DNA of 44,124 nt from a virus. The notes under the pieces were generated by a model. It searched no databases and had not been told where the DNA came from. It was given only the letters and a program-made list of their open reading frames with translations. The stretch is taken from the IMG/VR virus record IMGVR_UViG_3300009183_000140, positions 1 to 44,124 of that record; one strand, written 5' to 3'. This document shows, piece after piece, positions 1-10,700 of this stretch; positions within the stretch are counted from its first letter, which is position 1, and each line of letters begins with the position of its first letter. The position numbers were made by a program, and so were the translations under genes.

Positions 1-1423
1 CGCCTTTTGCTTGGTGTGTGTGACTCTTAAATTCATCACTTTGATTACTACCAAAAACACGATCAGTATCTATACCTCTTCCATTATCCCAACCACGAAT
101 GAATTCACCACGAAGATCTGGTAGATTAAAGTTATTACCTACTCCACCAAATTTATATAAAATAATATTATATAAATCTTTGTATAGATTTTTATCTAAA
201 CTTCTTCCATCACAAATAAACCAACCAGCGGGAGCAGTATCTGAAGGAAAATAAATTATAGTTCCTATCGGAACATTATCGGGTTGAGGTATTGGAATCG
301 AACTAGCTACCCAAGTATTTGTAGAAGTATTAAACATTAATGACTGTCCATTAATGGGATTTATTGGTTTTGGAATATAAGATTGTAGGTTACTATTTAT
401 AGTAGTATCTACATACTGTTTTGGAGCTGCCTGAAGGTTTGATGTGGGATTACCATTTAATATTAAACCTCCAGTCATCGTATCACCAGCTAACTTAACA
501 TAAGTAACCGCAGCACTTCCTCCTAATCCAGAAGCAACACCAGCAACAGCAGCATCAATATATCCTTTCGTAGCTGAATGCATACTATTAGTTGGATTTG
601 CATGGAGAGTGAGATATCCAGTCATCGTATCACCAGCTAACTTAGCATAAGTAGCGGCAGCACTTCCTCCTAATCCAGCAGCAGCGCCAGCAACAGCAGC
701 ATCAATATATCCTTTCGTAGCTGAATGCATACTATTAGTTGGATTTGCATGGAGAGTGAGATATCCAGTTAAATTTCCTCCAGAAAGACGAACAAAAGTA
801 TTTAAATTAGAGTTTATATTGTTTACTGCGGTATCTACATATTGTTTAGGTACAGCTTGAAGATTTGTTGTAGGATTGGAATTAAGAATTAATGCTCCAC
901 CCATCGTATCACCAGCCGATCTAACAAAAGCAGTAGAACCACCCGATCCTCCTAACCCTAATCCCGCTATAGTACTACTAATAGTAGAATCTACATAATT
1001 TTTTGTAGCTGGATGCAACGGATTAACGGGATTACTATTTAAGTTTAAAAATCCAGTCATTGTTCCACCAGACAATTCAATATATTTGTTAGTGTTTTTG
1101 TTTATTGCTGATGATAAGCTATTAACTCGTGAATCCACATAACTCTTTGTAGCTGCATGTTTTGTATTTAATGGATTATCTACTAAAGTAAGATAACCAG
1201 TCATCGTATCTCCAGATAGAGATACTTTACTCCCTCCGTAAGAATTTACCTTAGCAGAAATATCGTCTACCTTTTGACTTAATTCTGTCGTAACAAAAGT
1301 TTTAATTTGACTCGTAGTTATTCTAAAAGTATCTCTTTTAGAACCCACCAACTGAGAAACTGGAAAAAAATCTCCAGAATTTATGGCTGCTGTTGATGGT
1401 AATTCTGTAATTCTTAGTGGCAT
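1..1423 (-). CDS. tail-collar fibre protein, partial (3' end off window)
   Basis: A minus-strand frame opens with ATG at 1423 and stays open to the left edge, about 474 residues so far. The N-terminal two thirds consist of repeats of the type [G/S]GDTMTGxLxLxxNPxxxxHxATKxYVD, typical of phage tail-fibre shafts. Two of these repeats are near-identical tandem copies. Near the left edge lies a phage Tail Collar domain: PxGTIIYFPS, then PAGWFICDG, then a LPDLRGEFIRGWD segment, and SHTH at the very end. The product is probably a receptor-binding fibre or collar at the tail tip. The start is supported by a TAAATA element at the standard distance, and by GGAGG just upstream within the end of the previous gene. 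The receptor-binding tip, if present, is outside the window. Confidence 0.88.
   Translation of the reverse strand, partial: MPLRITELPSTAAINSGDFFPVSQLVGSKRDTFRITTSQIKTFVTTELSQKVDDISAKVNSYGGSKVSLSGDTMTGYLTLVDNPLNTKHAATKSYVDSRVNSLSSAINKNTNKYIELSGGTMTGFLNLNSNPVNPLHPATKNYVDSTISSTIAGLGLGGSGGSTAFVRSAGDTMGGALILNSNPTTNLQAVPKQYVDTAVNNINSNLNTFVRLSGGNLTGYLTLHANPTNSMHSATKGYIDAAVAGAAAGLGGSAAATYAKLAGDTMTGYLTLHANPTNSMHSATKGYIDAAVAGVASGLGGSAAVTYVKLAGDTMTGGLILNGNPTSNLQAAPKQYVDTTINSNLQSYIPKPINPINGQSLMFNTSTNTWVASSIPIPQPDNVPIGTIIYFPSDTAPAGWFICDGRSLDKNLYKDLYNIILYKFGGVGNNFNLPDLRGEFIRGWDNGRGIDTDRVFGSNQSDEFKSHTHQAKG
471..764 (-). repeat. two tandem 147-bp repeats in the tail-fibre gene
   Basis: Copies lie at 471-617 and 618-764, each 147 bp or 49 codons, and differ at only a few bases. 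They encode two successive fibre-shaft modules with the GYIDAAVAG and AGDTMTG motifs. The near-identity at DNA level points to recent duplication or ongoing unequal recombination. Other shaft modules in the same gene have diverged. Confidence 0.9.
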
Positions 1424-1426
1424 AAG

Positions 1427-1435
1427 ATTATTTAT
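1427..1435 (-). promoter_or_regulatory. putative late promoter core before tail-fibre gene
   Basis: ATAAATAAT is followed by three bases and then the ATG at 1423. It matches the T4 late promoter core TATAAATA and sits at -12 to -4 relative to the start codon. It lies inside the 8-base gap and stop codon of the upstream gene. Confidence 0.65.
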
Positions 1436-1905
1436 CCTCCATATTCTTTTACTTTGATTCGTATTTTATTATCAGTTACTATATTGATATCTTTATCAGT
1501 TTTTAATACTAAATTATCATTACATACTTCAGTAGATAACCTATAGAATAATGCATTTAATGTATCTATATCTTTTTGTATAGAGGTTACTAATCCCGTA
1601 GTATCTGGAAAAATCAACACTAATTTACCTAAACCATCTATGGCATAACATAATTTGTCTACTTTATTATAAACTATATCAAATACTACGCTATTTGCTG
1701 GTATGTTATTATTTTCCGTTATGAAAAAGGTATGTGTTTGTACTTTTCCTCCATACGTTTTTTGGTCTCCAGCATATATTCTTTTAGTATCTCTTACAAA
1801 AATAGGTTCGCTTTCTTCAAAAATGACAAGTTTTCTCTGAGCATCCGTTCCTCTTCGTATTTTAATCTTCCTATTAAATTTTTTATGTATATTTTCTATG
1901 TTCAT
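1432..1905 (-). CDS. small virion protein with Mtd-N-like (beta-prism) motif
   Basis: The product is 157 residues. Residues about 15-53 read IKIRRGTDAQR, a Glu-Pro-x-F-V-x-D-T-K-R-I-Y-AGD segment and TYGG. This resembles the N-terminal domain of major tropism determinant and related phage fibre attachment domains (RRGT..., EP..., DTKRLYVGDG.T.GG). Such domains usually anchor or trimerise receptor-binding proteins. The rest (residues about 60-157) is not recognised, and has a short predicted coiled region around IQKDIDTLNALF. The gene starts four bases after the preceding stop and has no TAAATA element, so it is probably translated from the upstream message. It lies directly before the collar fibre gene, which suits a fibre connector or tail-tip accessory. 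Confidence 0.75.
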   Translation of the reverse strand: MNIENIHKKFNRKIKIRRGTDAQRKLVIFEESEPIFVRDTKRIYAGDQKTYGGKVQTHTFFITENNNIPANSVVFDIVYNKVDKLCYAIDGLGKLVLIFPDTTGLVTSIQKDIDTLNALFYRLSTEVCNDNLVLKTDKDINIVTDNKIRIKVKEYGG

Positions 1906-1909
1906 AGGA

Positions 1910-3757
1910 TTATAGTATTGGATATATATTAGAATTATTCTTTTCTACATAAGTCTTCAAATTTTTAAGCTTAACATTTGTCAAACTTAAAAGATTTTCT
2001 TGAAACTTATATATTTTTTTAAATAACCTATTAATAACATTTGGTTGCACCAATTCATTATCATTAATAAATGAATTATACTCTATTTCAACATTTAGTG
2101 TATTAATTTCTTCGTCAGAAAGATATATATAATCTTTATATAAAAGATCTGAATATTCATTATACTCAGCATAGAATCTACCCTTAAGGGTATTTTTAAA
2201 TTGTATAATATTCGAAAATAATTTATAAATTTCTTTATTGTATACAAATGATTGATTGTATTCATTTCCTTGAAATTTAATTCTATTATAATTATAATAA
2301 GGTAATTTAGGTTCTCTTAATATTGTAATATAATCTGTTCTCTCATTTACATGAGCAATAAATGATACGCCCATAAAATATACATCATCTTTATTTTTAT
2401 CACTAGGTATAATACATATATCTTTTGTGTTTATAGAAAATGTATCATCTGGATAAAATTTACTTCTATTAAACACAGCAAAAGATTGTTCTGGTTTAGT
2501 GAAAAACTTTTTAAATATAGAACTATCTGTTATTATATAAAATACATTAGAGTCTTGTTCTGATATAGCAAATCTATTAACTCTTTTATCGGAATCTTCG
2601 TATAATACATCTTCAAATTCGTAAGTTCCTACTAATTTAAAACTTTCATTGTATTCAAAAAGACCATATTTATTAATTTTTGCATTATTTCTTGTGGTTT
2701 GTCTTTCGTATAAGACATACATATGATTATTAATTTTTCTATGTCTTATATCTAACACTTTATACGTAGATGTATCTGGTATTTTTACAGTTCTTTTCCA
2801 AACAAAATTATTATCATATATTTTAATAACATTATTGCCAGAATCATATACCCACAACTCGTTTGTTTTTGTTCCTAATATAGAACATCCATTAAATTTT
2901 GTTTTTCTTTCTGCTCCTCCAGACCCCCCTAAAGGCTCTATTAAATATCTTTCACCATTATATATTTCATCATTTGTATAATATTGTGTGACATCATATT
3001 TGAATATTTGTCCGCCTTCATTAATTTTTGAATCTGATAGATATAAATATCTACCATCAAATTTAACATCTTCTAAATTTTTACATTCTTCTTGTGAGTA
3101 ATTATCTATTATATTAGTATATAAAGTAATAGAAGGATTTGTTAGATTTCCAGACTCTGTTAACACACTAGTTAAAGCTATTAAATGTGTATCTGATACT
3201 CCCATTATACTAATTCCGCTTTTATCCAAAAATGGAATGACTACGAATTTTTTAAGTTTGTCAAATTCTGAATATCTGCTTAAAGCGGGTACAGATGATA
3301 AACTAGAAAATTTAAAAAGAAAGGGATTATCTTTTTTGGAGTTCCAATTTAATGTATTACTTCCTTGTAGGCTACAAAGCATATTTATGTTATCATCTAC
3401 TGGAACATCTGTTGCTCCCATGAACATTTTACTATACATATAAATAAGATTTTCATGCAAATATCTTAACTTAGTATTTAAAACATTAAAACATACTATC
3501 TCATTTGGTTGTATCAATACTTCTTCTTGTGTATATGGTAATGTTAATACATCAAAAACATATCTATCTTTAAATAAATTTGATTTATAATAATCAGCAG
3601 AATATTCACTTACGCTTTCCAATAAAATAGAAGAATTATTATAATATCTTCCAGAATATACATTCTCAGAATCATCTACATTAAAATAACCAATATAATC
3701 CTTACCGTTTGGCAAGTAAAATTCTCCTCCTTCTGTATAGTTAAATTTTATTTGCAT
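1910..3757 (-). CDS. large virion protein with beta-propeller-like region
   Basis: The product is 615 residues. The N-terminal part (about 1-160) is unrecognised. Residues about 165-430 contain repeated four-strand-like units with motifs such as DGRYLYLSDS, NELWVYDSGNNVIKIYDN and NKYGLFEYNESF, suggesting an irregular beta-propeller like that in neighbouring NHL-type proteins. The C-terminal 120 residues look helical and may oligomerise. There is no signal peptide or membrane segment. The gene begins two bases after the stop of its upstream neighbour, with no late-promoter element, so it is the third gene of a 7261-1432 operon. The context (between giant baseplate proteins and the collar fibre) suggests a baseplate-peripheral or fibre-attachment component. 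The exact role is not established. Confidence 0.7.
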   Translation of the reverse strand: MQIKFNYTEGGEFYLPNGKDYIGYFNVDDSENVYSGRYYNNSSILLESVSEYSADYYKSNLFKDRYVFDVLTLPYTQEEVLIQPNEIVCFNVLNTKLRYLHENLIYMYSKMFMGATDVPVDDNINMLCSLQGSNTLNWNSKKDNPFLFKFSSLSSVPALSRYSEFDKLKKFVVIPFLDKSGISIMGVSDTHLIALTSVLTESGNLTNPSITLYTNIIDNYSQEECKNLEDVKFDGRYLYLSDSKINEGGQIFKYDVTQYYTNDEIYNGERYLIEPLGGSGGAERKTKFNGCSILGTKTNELWVYDSGNNVIKIYDNNFVWKRTVKIPDTSTYKVLDIRHRKINNHMYVLYERQTTRNNAKINKYGLFEYNESFKLVGTYEFEDVLYEDSDKRVNRFAISEQDSNVFYIITDSSIFKKFFTKPEQSFAVFNRSKFYPDDTFSINTKDICIIPSDKNKDDVYFMGVSFIAHVNERTDYITILREPKLPYYNYNRIKFQGNEYNQSFVYNKEIYKLFSNIIQFKNTLKGRFYAEYNEYSDLLYKDYIYLSDEEINTLNVEIEYNSFINDNELVQPNVINRLFKKIYKFQENLLSLTNVKLKNLKTYVEKNNSNIYPIL

Positions 3758-3759
3758 GA

Positions 3760-5274
3760 TTATCTAAATTCTATATTGTTGATGGTTGTTGTTATCGGAA
3801 GAATCTTTTTTAACTTTTCTATTATGATTGTTTTCATTTCTTCCTGTAGTTTTAATGTGGTAACTTGAGAATTTTTAACAATTATATTAATTTTATTACT
3901 CTTACTTCCATTTGTATCAAGTTTAAATTGTCTTTCTATTCCGTCCAATTCATTTCTTTGATCACAAGGCAAAGATACTACTAAATCTCGCATATCAGAA
4001 CCTCTGTATATATGATAATCTATTTCAGATTGACTTAATGCTCTTTTATATATTTTAAATTGTTTAATACTAGAATTATTTATATAATAATAATTTGGTT
4101 GATTTAGATAAGTATCTAAATTTTCACTATTATGAAAATATGTCTTTCCTATTGTAAAACTATCTTTAAATATATCTTGAAAGATATATTGTCCTTTTGA
4201 TATTTCAACAGTCTTTATTTCTCTTCCATCACAAAGTACACTTATAAATCCATTTATAGCATCTAATTTAAATGTAAAATGATGATATTCTGATGTAAAA
4301 GAATCTGTATTTATAGGAATTTCTATATCAATTTTATCGTGATTATTATATACATTAGTTAATACAATTCTAAAAACTATTTCATTTTTAGAAGGATATC
4401 TATTTTTTAAATATTCATAATTAGTTAAATTATACTTTATTTTATTAGGACTTTCGTATGGATAGTAAGATCCAGTTAATCCTAGAAAAGTTGCATAAGA
4501 AACTATATTTAAATTTTGTAAGAATGTATTTGTTTGTGATTCGTCTAATTTACATAAAAATAATTCATTAGGTTTTAACGCAGCAGTACCATCATGTATA
4601 CATCCTAATAATATAGGATATTCTTTAAATCCTTCATTAGTATATTCTCTAACATAATCTATTTTTAATAACGTAATTTCATCATTAGGCATTACAGCCA
4701 ATTCATTAAATACTGTTGAAACAGATGGTGTTATTGTGGCAGAATATATTAATATTCTATCTTTAGTAAATTTAGATATTACATTCTTATTATGTAGAAC
4801 ATAATAATTCATGTCATCATCTATGAAAAAATCTGATATGTAACTAGAACTCGATAAATGTGTTAGTTTTAGTTGTCTATCAAATGATTCTTGTATTAAT
4901 TTATTATTATCTTGTATATAAAGAACTGTATCTCCTACAAATTTTTTGGCATCGTATCCAGAAAATCCGTATAAAGATCCTTTATATTTCATAATAGAAT
5001 GAACACTATCTGCCGTTTTAATATATACTTCGTTGACTGGTGTATCTGTTGTTTCTTCAGTATAAATATACTCAGTCGTATCACTAGTATATATTTTTGG
5101 TAATTCTGTGTATTCTTCTACTACTCCATTATATCTTATAACTGTTCCAGTAGTGTCTTTTAAAAAGTACAAAAAATTTCTATCGTATGTTAAAGATATA
5201 TATGAATTTGATGAATTTCCTATAGAATCATATATAACAGAATCTGAATTAAATTTTGTGAGTAGAGGAATCAT
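3760..5274 (-). CDS. virion protein: propeller-like N-part plus LamG-like C-part
   Basis: The product is 504 residues. Residues about 1-290 show propeller-like strands (SYISLTYDRNFLYFLKD; MNYYVLHNKNVISKFTKD). Residues about 295-415 resemble a concanavalin A/LamG-like jelly roll, with FTFKLDAINGFISVLCDGR, FTIGKTYF and IKQFKIYKRALSQSEI; the last is the typical end of a LamG-type domain. Such domains commonly bind glycans. The start lies one base after the preceding stop (TAATATG), in another frame, and has neither Shine-Dalgarno sequence nor late-promoter element. The content reads as a continuation of the upstream gene, so the two could be a split pair (see findings). Confidence 0.7.
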   Translation of the reverse strand: MIPLLTKFNSDSVIYDSIGNSSNSYISLTYDRNFLYFLKDTTGTVIRYNGVVEEYTELPKIYTSDTTEYIYTEETTDTPVNEVYIKTADSVHSIMKYKGSLYGFSGYDAKKFVGDTVLYIQDNNKLIQESFDRQLKLTHLSSSSYISDFFIDDDMNYYVLHNKNVISKFTKDRILIYSATITPSVSTVFNELAVMPNDEITLLKIDYVREYTNEGFKEYPILLGCIHDGTAALKPNELFLCKLDESQTNTFLQNLNIVSYATFLGLTGSYYPYESPNKIKYNLTNYEYLKNRYPSKNEIVFRIVLTNVYNNHDKIDIEIPINTDSFTSEYHHFTFKLDAINGFISVLCDGREIKTVEISKGQYIFQDIFKDSFTIGKTYFHNSENLDTYLNQPNYYYINNSSIKQFKIYKRALSQSEIDYHIYRGSDMRDLVVSLPCDQRNELDGIERQFKLDTNGSKSNKINIIVKNSQVTTLKLQEEMKTIIIEKLKKILPITTTINNIEFR

Positions 5275-5275
5275 A

Positions 5276-7261
5276 TTATTGTATGTTTATAGTATAAAAT
5301 GAATCCATATGATCCGTTCTATATATTTCTTTTATTTTTGTTGTTGAAATATTATTTTCATTTACTAATGAAGCTTTGTCTAATAAAGTAAAATCGCTAT
5401 TATATACATAAACCCTATTATCGTTTTGTATTGTAATCATAGGTGTTATTTTTCTGTCTTCAAATACTCCAAATCCTATATGATTTAAATTTCCAATTAT
5501 TTGATATCCATTTTTCTTTGTCCAGTCATTTGATTTATAGAAAAATGATATAGTAAATTCGTGAGTATTGTTTATTTCTTCGTAATTATCTATTATAGAG
5601 TATGTATTATTATCAAATACATACTCTATTTCATCTGTATCTGTTACTATATATTCACGTATAATCGAATCATTAGAATTTCTAGCTGTTAAACCACTCT
5701 GTATTAAAGATTCTTCTATACTTTTTATTACATCTTTTACATAATTATTTCCTACTCTGTAATAAATGTATTCTGAATTAGGTTTAATTACGACATCACT
5801 TACTTTATCGTAAAATGTTCTCCCATAAACAGCAGATTTTATATTTTGTGGAGTGACTGAATACTCTTCTTCTAAAGAATTATATGGAAATGGTACGTCG
5901 TAGTATTCTGAAGATGATAATCTCTCCAAAAATAAAGAAATGTTTGGATCTGTATAAGAATAATTAAAAGATGTAGACAACGCACTTGCATATGTAGTTT
6001 TTATAGGATAATAGAATCTATCTAACCATACGAATTCACCCTTTCTATTTTTATGTAACCAAGAACAAAGATATTCTGCACCTACTATATTATCTGTTAT
6101 TATTTTTTGAAATATTTTATCTGCTAGATAAGGGTTTTCACCAGCAATAGCTCCCATCTTATCCCATTTCAAATCATTTATATTTATTTGTTCGTATGGA
6201 TATAAACTTTCAGGTGTTTTAAATGTAGTATATTTATCAGAACTAAACCTGTAATCATTATTATAAAATTCATATGCTAATGATATACAATAATCTCCTT
6301 TTTCTTGTTCATTACCAGTAAACAATCCAGTATATGTTCTATTATCTACTGAAGGAACATCATCATTTATATGTTCTAAGTAATTAGAACGATATTTATA
6401 ATTTTTATTAGTAGTTTGATTTTTTAAAGTTAAAATATTTGCTTTAATCTCATTTCCTGTAATATAACTATATTGTGTAGAAATTAAATAATTATTTCTA
6501 AGATCTTTTCTACTACTTATAGGATTTACGTCATATATATTCTTGTGGATTGGATTATAAGATACCCAAGAAGTGTTAATTTTTGGGTAAACTTCTTGTA
6601 TATAATAATTTACATTAAAATAATTTTCTTTAAAAGAGTTTATATTAGGATTTAATGATAAAATATTATTCTGTACTTGAATAATTGAAGAATTTTTAAA
6701 TAAAGCTAGTTTGTTATTAGCAGCATCTAGTACATAATTAAATCTACAAGAATTTGTAGCTAAACCTATGTCAGGATCAGTTACAAAATTTAATGAATTA
6801 TTATCATATCTCAAATAATAATAATTTCTATATCTACTTCTATGACAAATTTGAGCTTCATACTCATCCACTAAAACGATTTCAAATATTCTATCAGAAG
6901 GATCTACGAATTTTTGATACTTTTCAGTGAAATAATAAGGTGCTACATCAGCAGATACAGAGGATAAAGTAAGATATAATCCAGTATTATTGTCTATTAA
7001 CGAAGTATTGAACACTTTAACACCTTCTAATTCTGGTAACTCGTCTACACTTATAATATTATCTAATGTTTTTTTATCGGTAAGATACATAGAAGAATAA
7101 TTGTTTATTTTTCTATCTACAATATTTTCTAGATATCTTTCTCTGAAAAACGTGAGTCCTTCTTCCGTGGAATCTTTACGAGATAAAAAGTTTATATCAA
7201 TATCTCCTTCGTAAGAAGTTGATAGGGCTATTGAATAAGACTCTAAATTAAGTATTTCCAC
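5276..7261 (-). CDS. large baseplate/fibre virion protein, GTG start
   Basis: The product is 661 residues. I do not recognise a named T4 homologue. A central segment (LCSWLHKNRKGEFVWLDRFYYP, around residues 400-420) is of a type I associate with large structural proteins of T4-like and jumbo phages, but I could not confirm this by search. Residues about 560-630 look like the first half of a LamG-like sandwich (HEFTISFFYKSNDW, then IGFGVF), and the protein then ends abruptly in what looks like the start of a propeller. The GTG start at 7261 is chosen because the TAAATA element lies exactly three bases after its 8-mer, as at other late genes. It is the first gene of the 7261-1432 operon. Confidence 0.7.
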   Translation of the reverse strand: MEILNLESYSIALSTSYEGDIDINFLSRKDSTEEGLTFFRERYLENIVDRKINNYSSMYLTDKKTLDNIISVDELPELEGVKVFNTSLIDNNTGLYLTLSSVSADVAPYYFTEKYQKFVDPSDRIFEIVLVDEYEAQICHRSRYRNYYYLRYDNNSLNFVTDPDIGLATNSCRFNYVLDAANNKLALFKNSSIIQVQNNILSLNPNINSFKENYFNVNYYIQEVYPKINTSWVSYNPIHKNIYDVNPISSRKDLRNNYLISTQYSYITGNEIKANILTLKNQTTNKNYKYRSNYLEHINDDVPSVDNRTYTGLFTGNEQEKGDYCISLAYEFYNNDYRFSSDKYTTFKTPESLYPYEQININDLKWDKMGAIAGENPYLADKIFQKIITDNIVGAEYLCSWLHKNRKGEFVWLDRFYYPIKTTYASALSTSFNYSYTDPNISLFLERLSSSEYYDVPFPYNSLEEEYSVTPQNIKSAVYGRTFYDKVSDVVIKPNSEYIYYRVGNNYVKDVIKSIEESLIQSGLTARNSNDSIIREYIVTDTDEIEYVFDNNTYSIIDNYEEINNTHEFTISFFYKSNDWTKKNGYQIIGNLNHIGFGVFEDRKITPMITIQNDNRVYVYNSDFTLLDKASLVNENNISTTKIKEIYRTDHMDSFYTINIQ

Positions 7262-7264
7262 TAA

Positions 7265-7273
7265 ATTATTTAA
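7265..7273 (-). promoter_or_regulatory. putative late promoter core before GTG-start gene
   Basis: TTAAATAAT, then TTA, then GTG at 7261. The core partly overlaps the stop codon of the upstream gene. It has the same spacing as the other late elements in this window. Confidence 0.6.
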
Positions 7274-7736
7274 TTTTTAAATTCAAAATATCACCCTTTG
7301 ATGTATCTAAAGTGACAAACATAGAGTTCTCTAAATTATCTATAAATTGACAAGAAGCTACAGATATCCTTTTATATTCCGAATAAAATGATTCTTTTGA
7401 TATTTTAACAGTTGCTTGATATATTAAAGTATTAAAATTTGCAAATGTTATAAACATTGTTGGATAATAAACTATATTATACTCAATATCTGATGGGTGG
7501 TATCTATGGGATATGATATTACCCATTTCTTCTGGATTTTGATATGAATAATATCTCTTAAATAATGGTGTATCGTCGTTAAAATCTATTATTATTTTTG
7601 TTATCGGTTGATTTCCAGATAAAATTTCACTTATATTAAAAAATATCTCCGTAATTCCTTTAAATTTCCTAATGGGTTCTCCATAAGCAAAATCAAAACC
7701 ATTGTATCCCGAAGGTATTGTGTAAATATTATTCAT
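7266..7736 (-). CDS. hypothetical virion-cluster protein, 156 aa
   Basis: The product is not recognised. It is a 156-residue, probably beta-rich protein. It contains ITKIIIDFNDDTP and a GNIISHRYHPSD segment that could be a PKD-like or immunoglobulin-like fold (a 'DFNDDT...HxYxxxxxY' pattern resembles the PKD 'DFGDGT...H.Y...G.Y' layout). There is no membrane segment. It starts one base after the stop of the 1007-residue gene, with no promoter element of its own, so it is probably co-translated with that gene. A small baseplate-associated or decorating subunit is a guess from context. Confidence 0.55.
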   Translation of the reverse strand: MNNIYTIPSGYNGFDFAYGEPIRKFKGITEIFFNISEILSGNQPITKIIIDFNDDTPLFKRYYSYQNPEEMGNIISHRYHPSDIEYNIVYYPTMFITFANFNTLIYQATVKISKESFYSEYKRISVASCQFIDNLENSMFVTLDTSKGDILNLKIK

Positions 7737-7737
7737 A

Positions 7738-10700
7738 TTAAGAGAATATTAAAGAATTTTCCGAAAATTTATTTGAACTATTAAATGTTATATCATTAAA
7801 TATTATTTTATTTTCGAATAAATTAGGAGAATCATAAAAATTAATTGTTTTTATGAATTCTTTTTTGTTTGAGTTGTACAACTTAGCAGTTTGACTAGAA
7901 ATAGTGACTCCATTATATTTAAATTTAAATTCTACTATATAAGGAAATTGATTTGGATCTTCTATAGTAGCCATAATACAAAACATATCATTCCTAGTAT
8001 TGTATGTTAATGTTGGTTTATTAATCCTAGATATTTTAACATGATTTTGAGCAGAATTGTTCTGATAAATTGTTAAATCAGAATTACTAAACGGAAATAT
8101 TTTTTCTTTTGTTACTGTTAAGTGATCTATTTTATAAATTATAGGAATAACATAAAAATTATTGGAATTTACATTTACAGTTGATAGATGAGCTATCATG
8201 GAATAGCTTCTATTTTCAAATATGAATGGATTTGTTATATTATCTAAATATTTCTTATTTCCATAATTTATATAATTTGTTGTAGTGCCAGTATATACAA
8301 ATTTCGTGTCTTCGTATCTTAAATTTTCAATTATTATATAATTTGTAGTTCTAATCCATATTATATCATTAAATACATTGAAATCTAAAACTTCATTCTC
8401 AATTTCGTTTAAAATCTCCTGTGGATATTTGTTATTATATTGTATACCAACACCTTTTAAAAATTTTGTAACTTTTCCAGTAACAACATCTCTGAAATAA
8501 AGAGATCCTCCAGAATTTTTAAGTTCAAATGAATTTTTATATTCTTGTTCGACATTCTCAGATGTTATAGTTCTACTTAAATTAGAAACTTTATTTATTA
8601 TAAAGTTTGTCTGTGATTCAAAATCATATTTATCATTTATAATATCTGATATATTACCAGCATCAAAATCTTTATATTTTATTGATGATAATATGTATCC
8701 ATAACTAAAACTAGGATCGTAATCTGATGCATTCTCTAAATTACCATCCAAAGTTTTATTATATTCACCAATAATATTTTTAGGATGACGATTATAATTT
8801 TTAGCATCAAAGATATAATCAATAGTAGATAAATCAGCAAAACTATTTGTGGTATTTAAAACATATTGAAATGTAACTGGATCTATATTATAATATAATT
8901 TTCCATCTATTGTAGTGTATTTACTTGGATCTTTTTTATTTAAATCTATATCAAATAATTGATTTGTTATGGCATCTCGGTTTATTATTAAACCGTCTAC
9001 AATATATCCTCCCAAATACATACCCCTTTCCATCAAACCGTTTACAATTCCTCCAATACCTCCTTCTATAAGAAGATTGTAATAGTAATCAGAAGCCCAT
9101 ACATTTGGATATACCCAACTAGGATACCCAGCATAAATTTCTTCTGGAAGAAATTCGTAATTAGAGAAAGTAATAGGCCCGCCATCATAATCTTCAGAAA
9201 CTATAGAAGATAATTGTATTGTTATATTTGTATTATATCTTAAATCTTCTCTTTTTTTAGATTTAATTAATGCATATTGATTACCAAATATATCACTAGC
9301 CCAGTTTGTAATGATTCCTTTGTTGTATACACTGGAAAAATTAGTTTTTAAACCTTCCTCTCCTATGTATACATTATCAATTAACTGATTTTTAGAAAAA
9401 TATGCATAAAAATCTTGATTGTGTGGATTTGATTCAATATCTCCTTCTACTGCGGGCCAACTAGCGTTTTTAACAGATTTTGTATATTCGCAAACATGTA
9501 TTAATGGATATTCTTGATTAAAACTACGAGATAATCCAGATGTGTTTCCGTATCTTTCTGGATCTGGATATATATACAACTTGTTAGGCTCTAATTTAGA
9601 GTAATCTATTTTATATTTTTTTTCTGGAACTGAATAATATAGAATGCTATTCTTTTCTGGTGTGAAAAATAAACCAATTCTCCTACAAGATTGTATTTCC
9701 GATTCTTCTTCCACTGAAGCAGTAGTAGGAAAATGTCTATTTAACAAATTTCCAGTAGGATTATCGGCTTTAAACAGTATATCTGTAGTAATATCTGTTA
9801 TAGTATCTCCAGTAGTGATATAATAAAAATCACTTCCTATATATTTCTTAATTAAAGAATTTCTTAAATTAACTAATCTACCAGCAGATGGTTTGGTATT
9901 ATTTACTAAATTATATAGCTTTTCATCTGGCTTACAGTTTAAATTTATTGAAGCTACGTCATAATTTATAGTAAAAATTCTTCCAAATTCTGTTAAGAAT
10001 GTTCTTATGTTTTGAAAAATCTGCTCTCTTAAAGCGGCATCAAAATCTAAAAACAAATTAGCATTAATTTGATTTATATTTGATGAATATAAATCTTTTC
10101 TTAATTGTGTCTTAACATCGTAATCAGTATATGATTTATCTGGATCATTATCTAGATAACTAGTGTATAAATCATATAATTCTTCTATTTCAATGTTTAA
10201 ATTACTAAGAAGTTCTTCTTGAATAATGTTTTTTTGATACGTACCAACTTCTATAACGTCGGAAAACAGTATGTCGGTAATTGTTTCGTATATGGCATTC
10301 TGAATACTGTTTGAAGATCCTTTTATTTTATTTTTTTGACATTTATATTTGACTTTTTCTCTTTTATCTGAATAAAAATTACATATCTCTCTTATTTTTC
10401 TAGAATAAAACGGAAGTACTATATCCAAATCATTTTCATCCTGAAAATCTATGTTTGATAAGAATCTTTTTTCTTCTAAAGAAGAATATTTTAATGTAAT
10501 TTCTTTTAAAAGCTCTACATATCTTTCTTTTATTGTGTCATTTATTTGATTTATATTATTTTGTTTTATTATATTCCACTGTCTAATATAATCTATATAC
10601 AAAGTATTAATATCATTTGGAGATAAATTTGATTTTGTATATTTTAAATAATCAAAAAACGAAAATGCAGAATTATAATCCAAATAGTCTTGTTCAGAGA

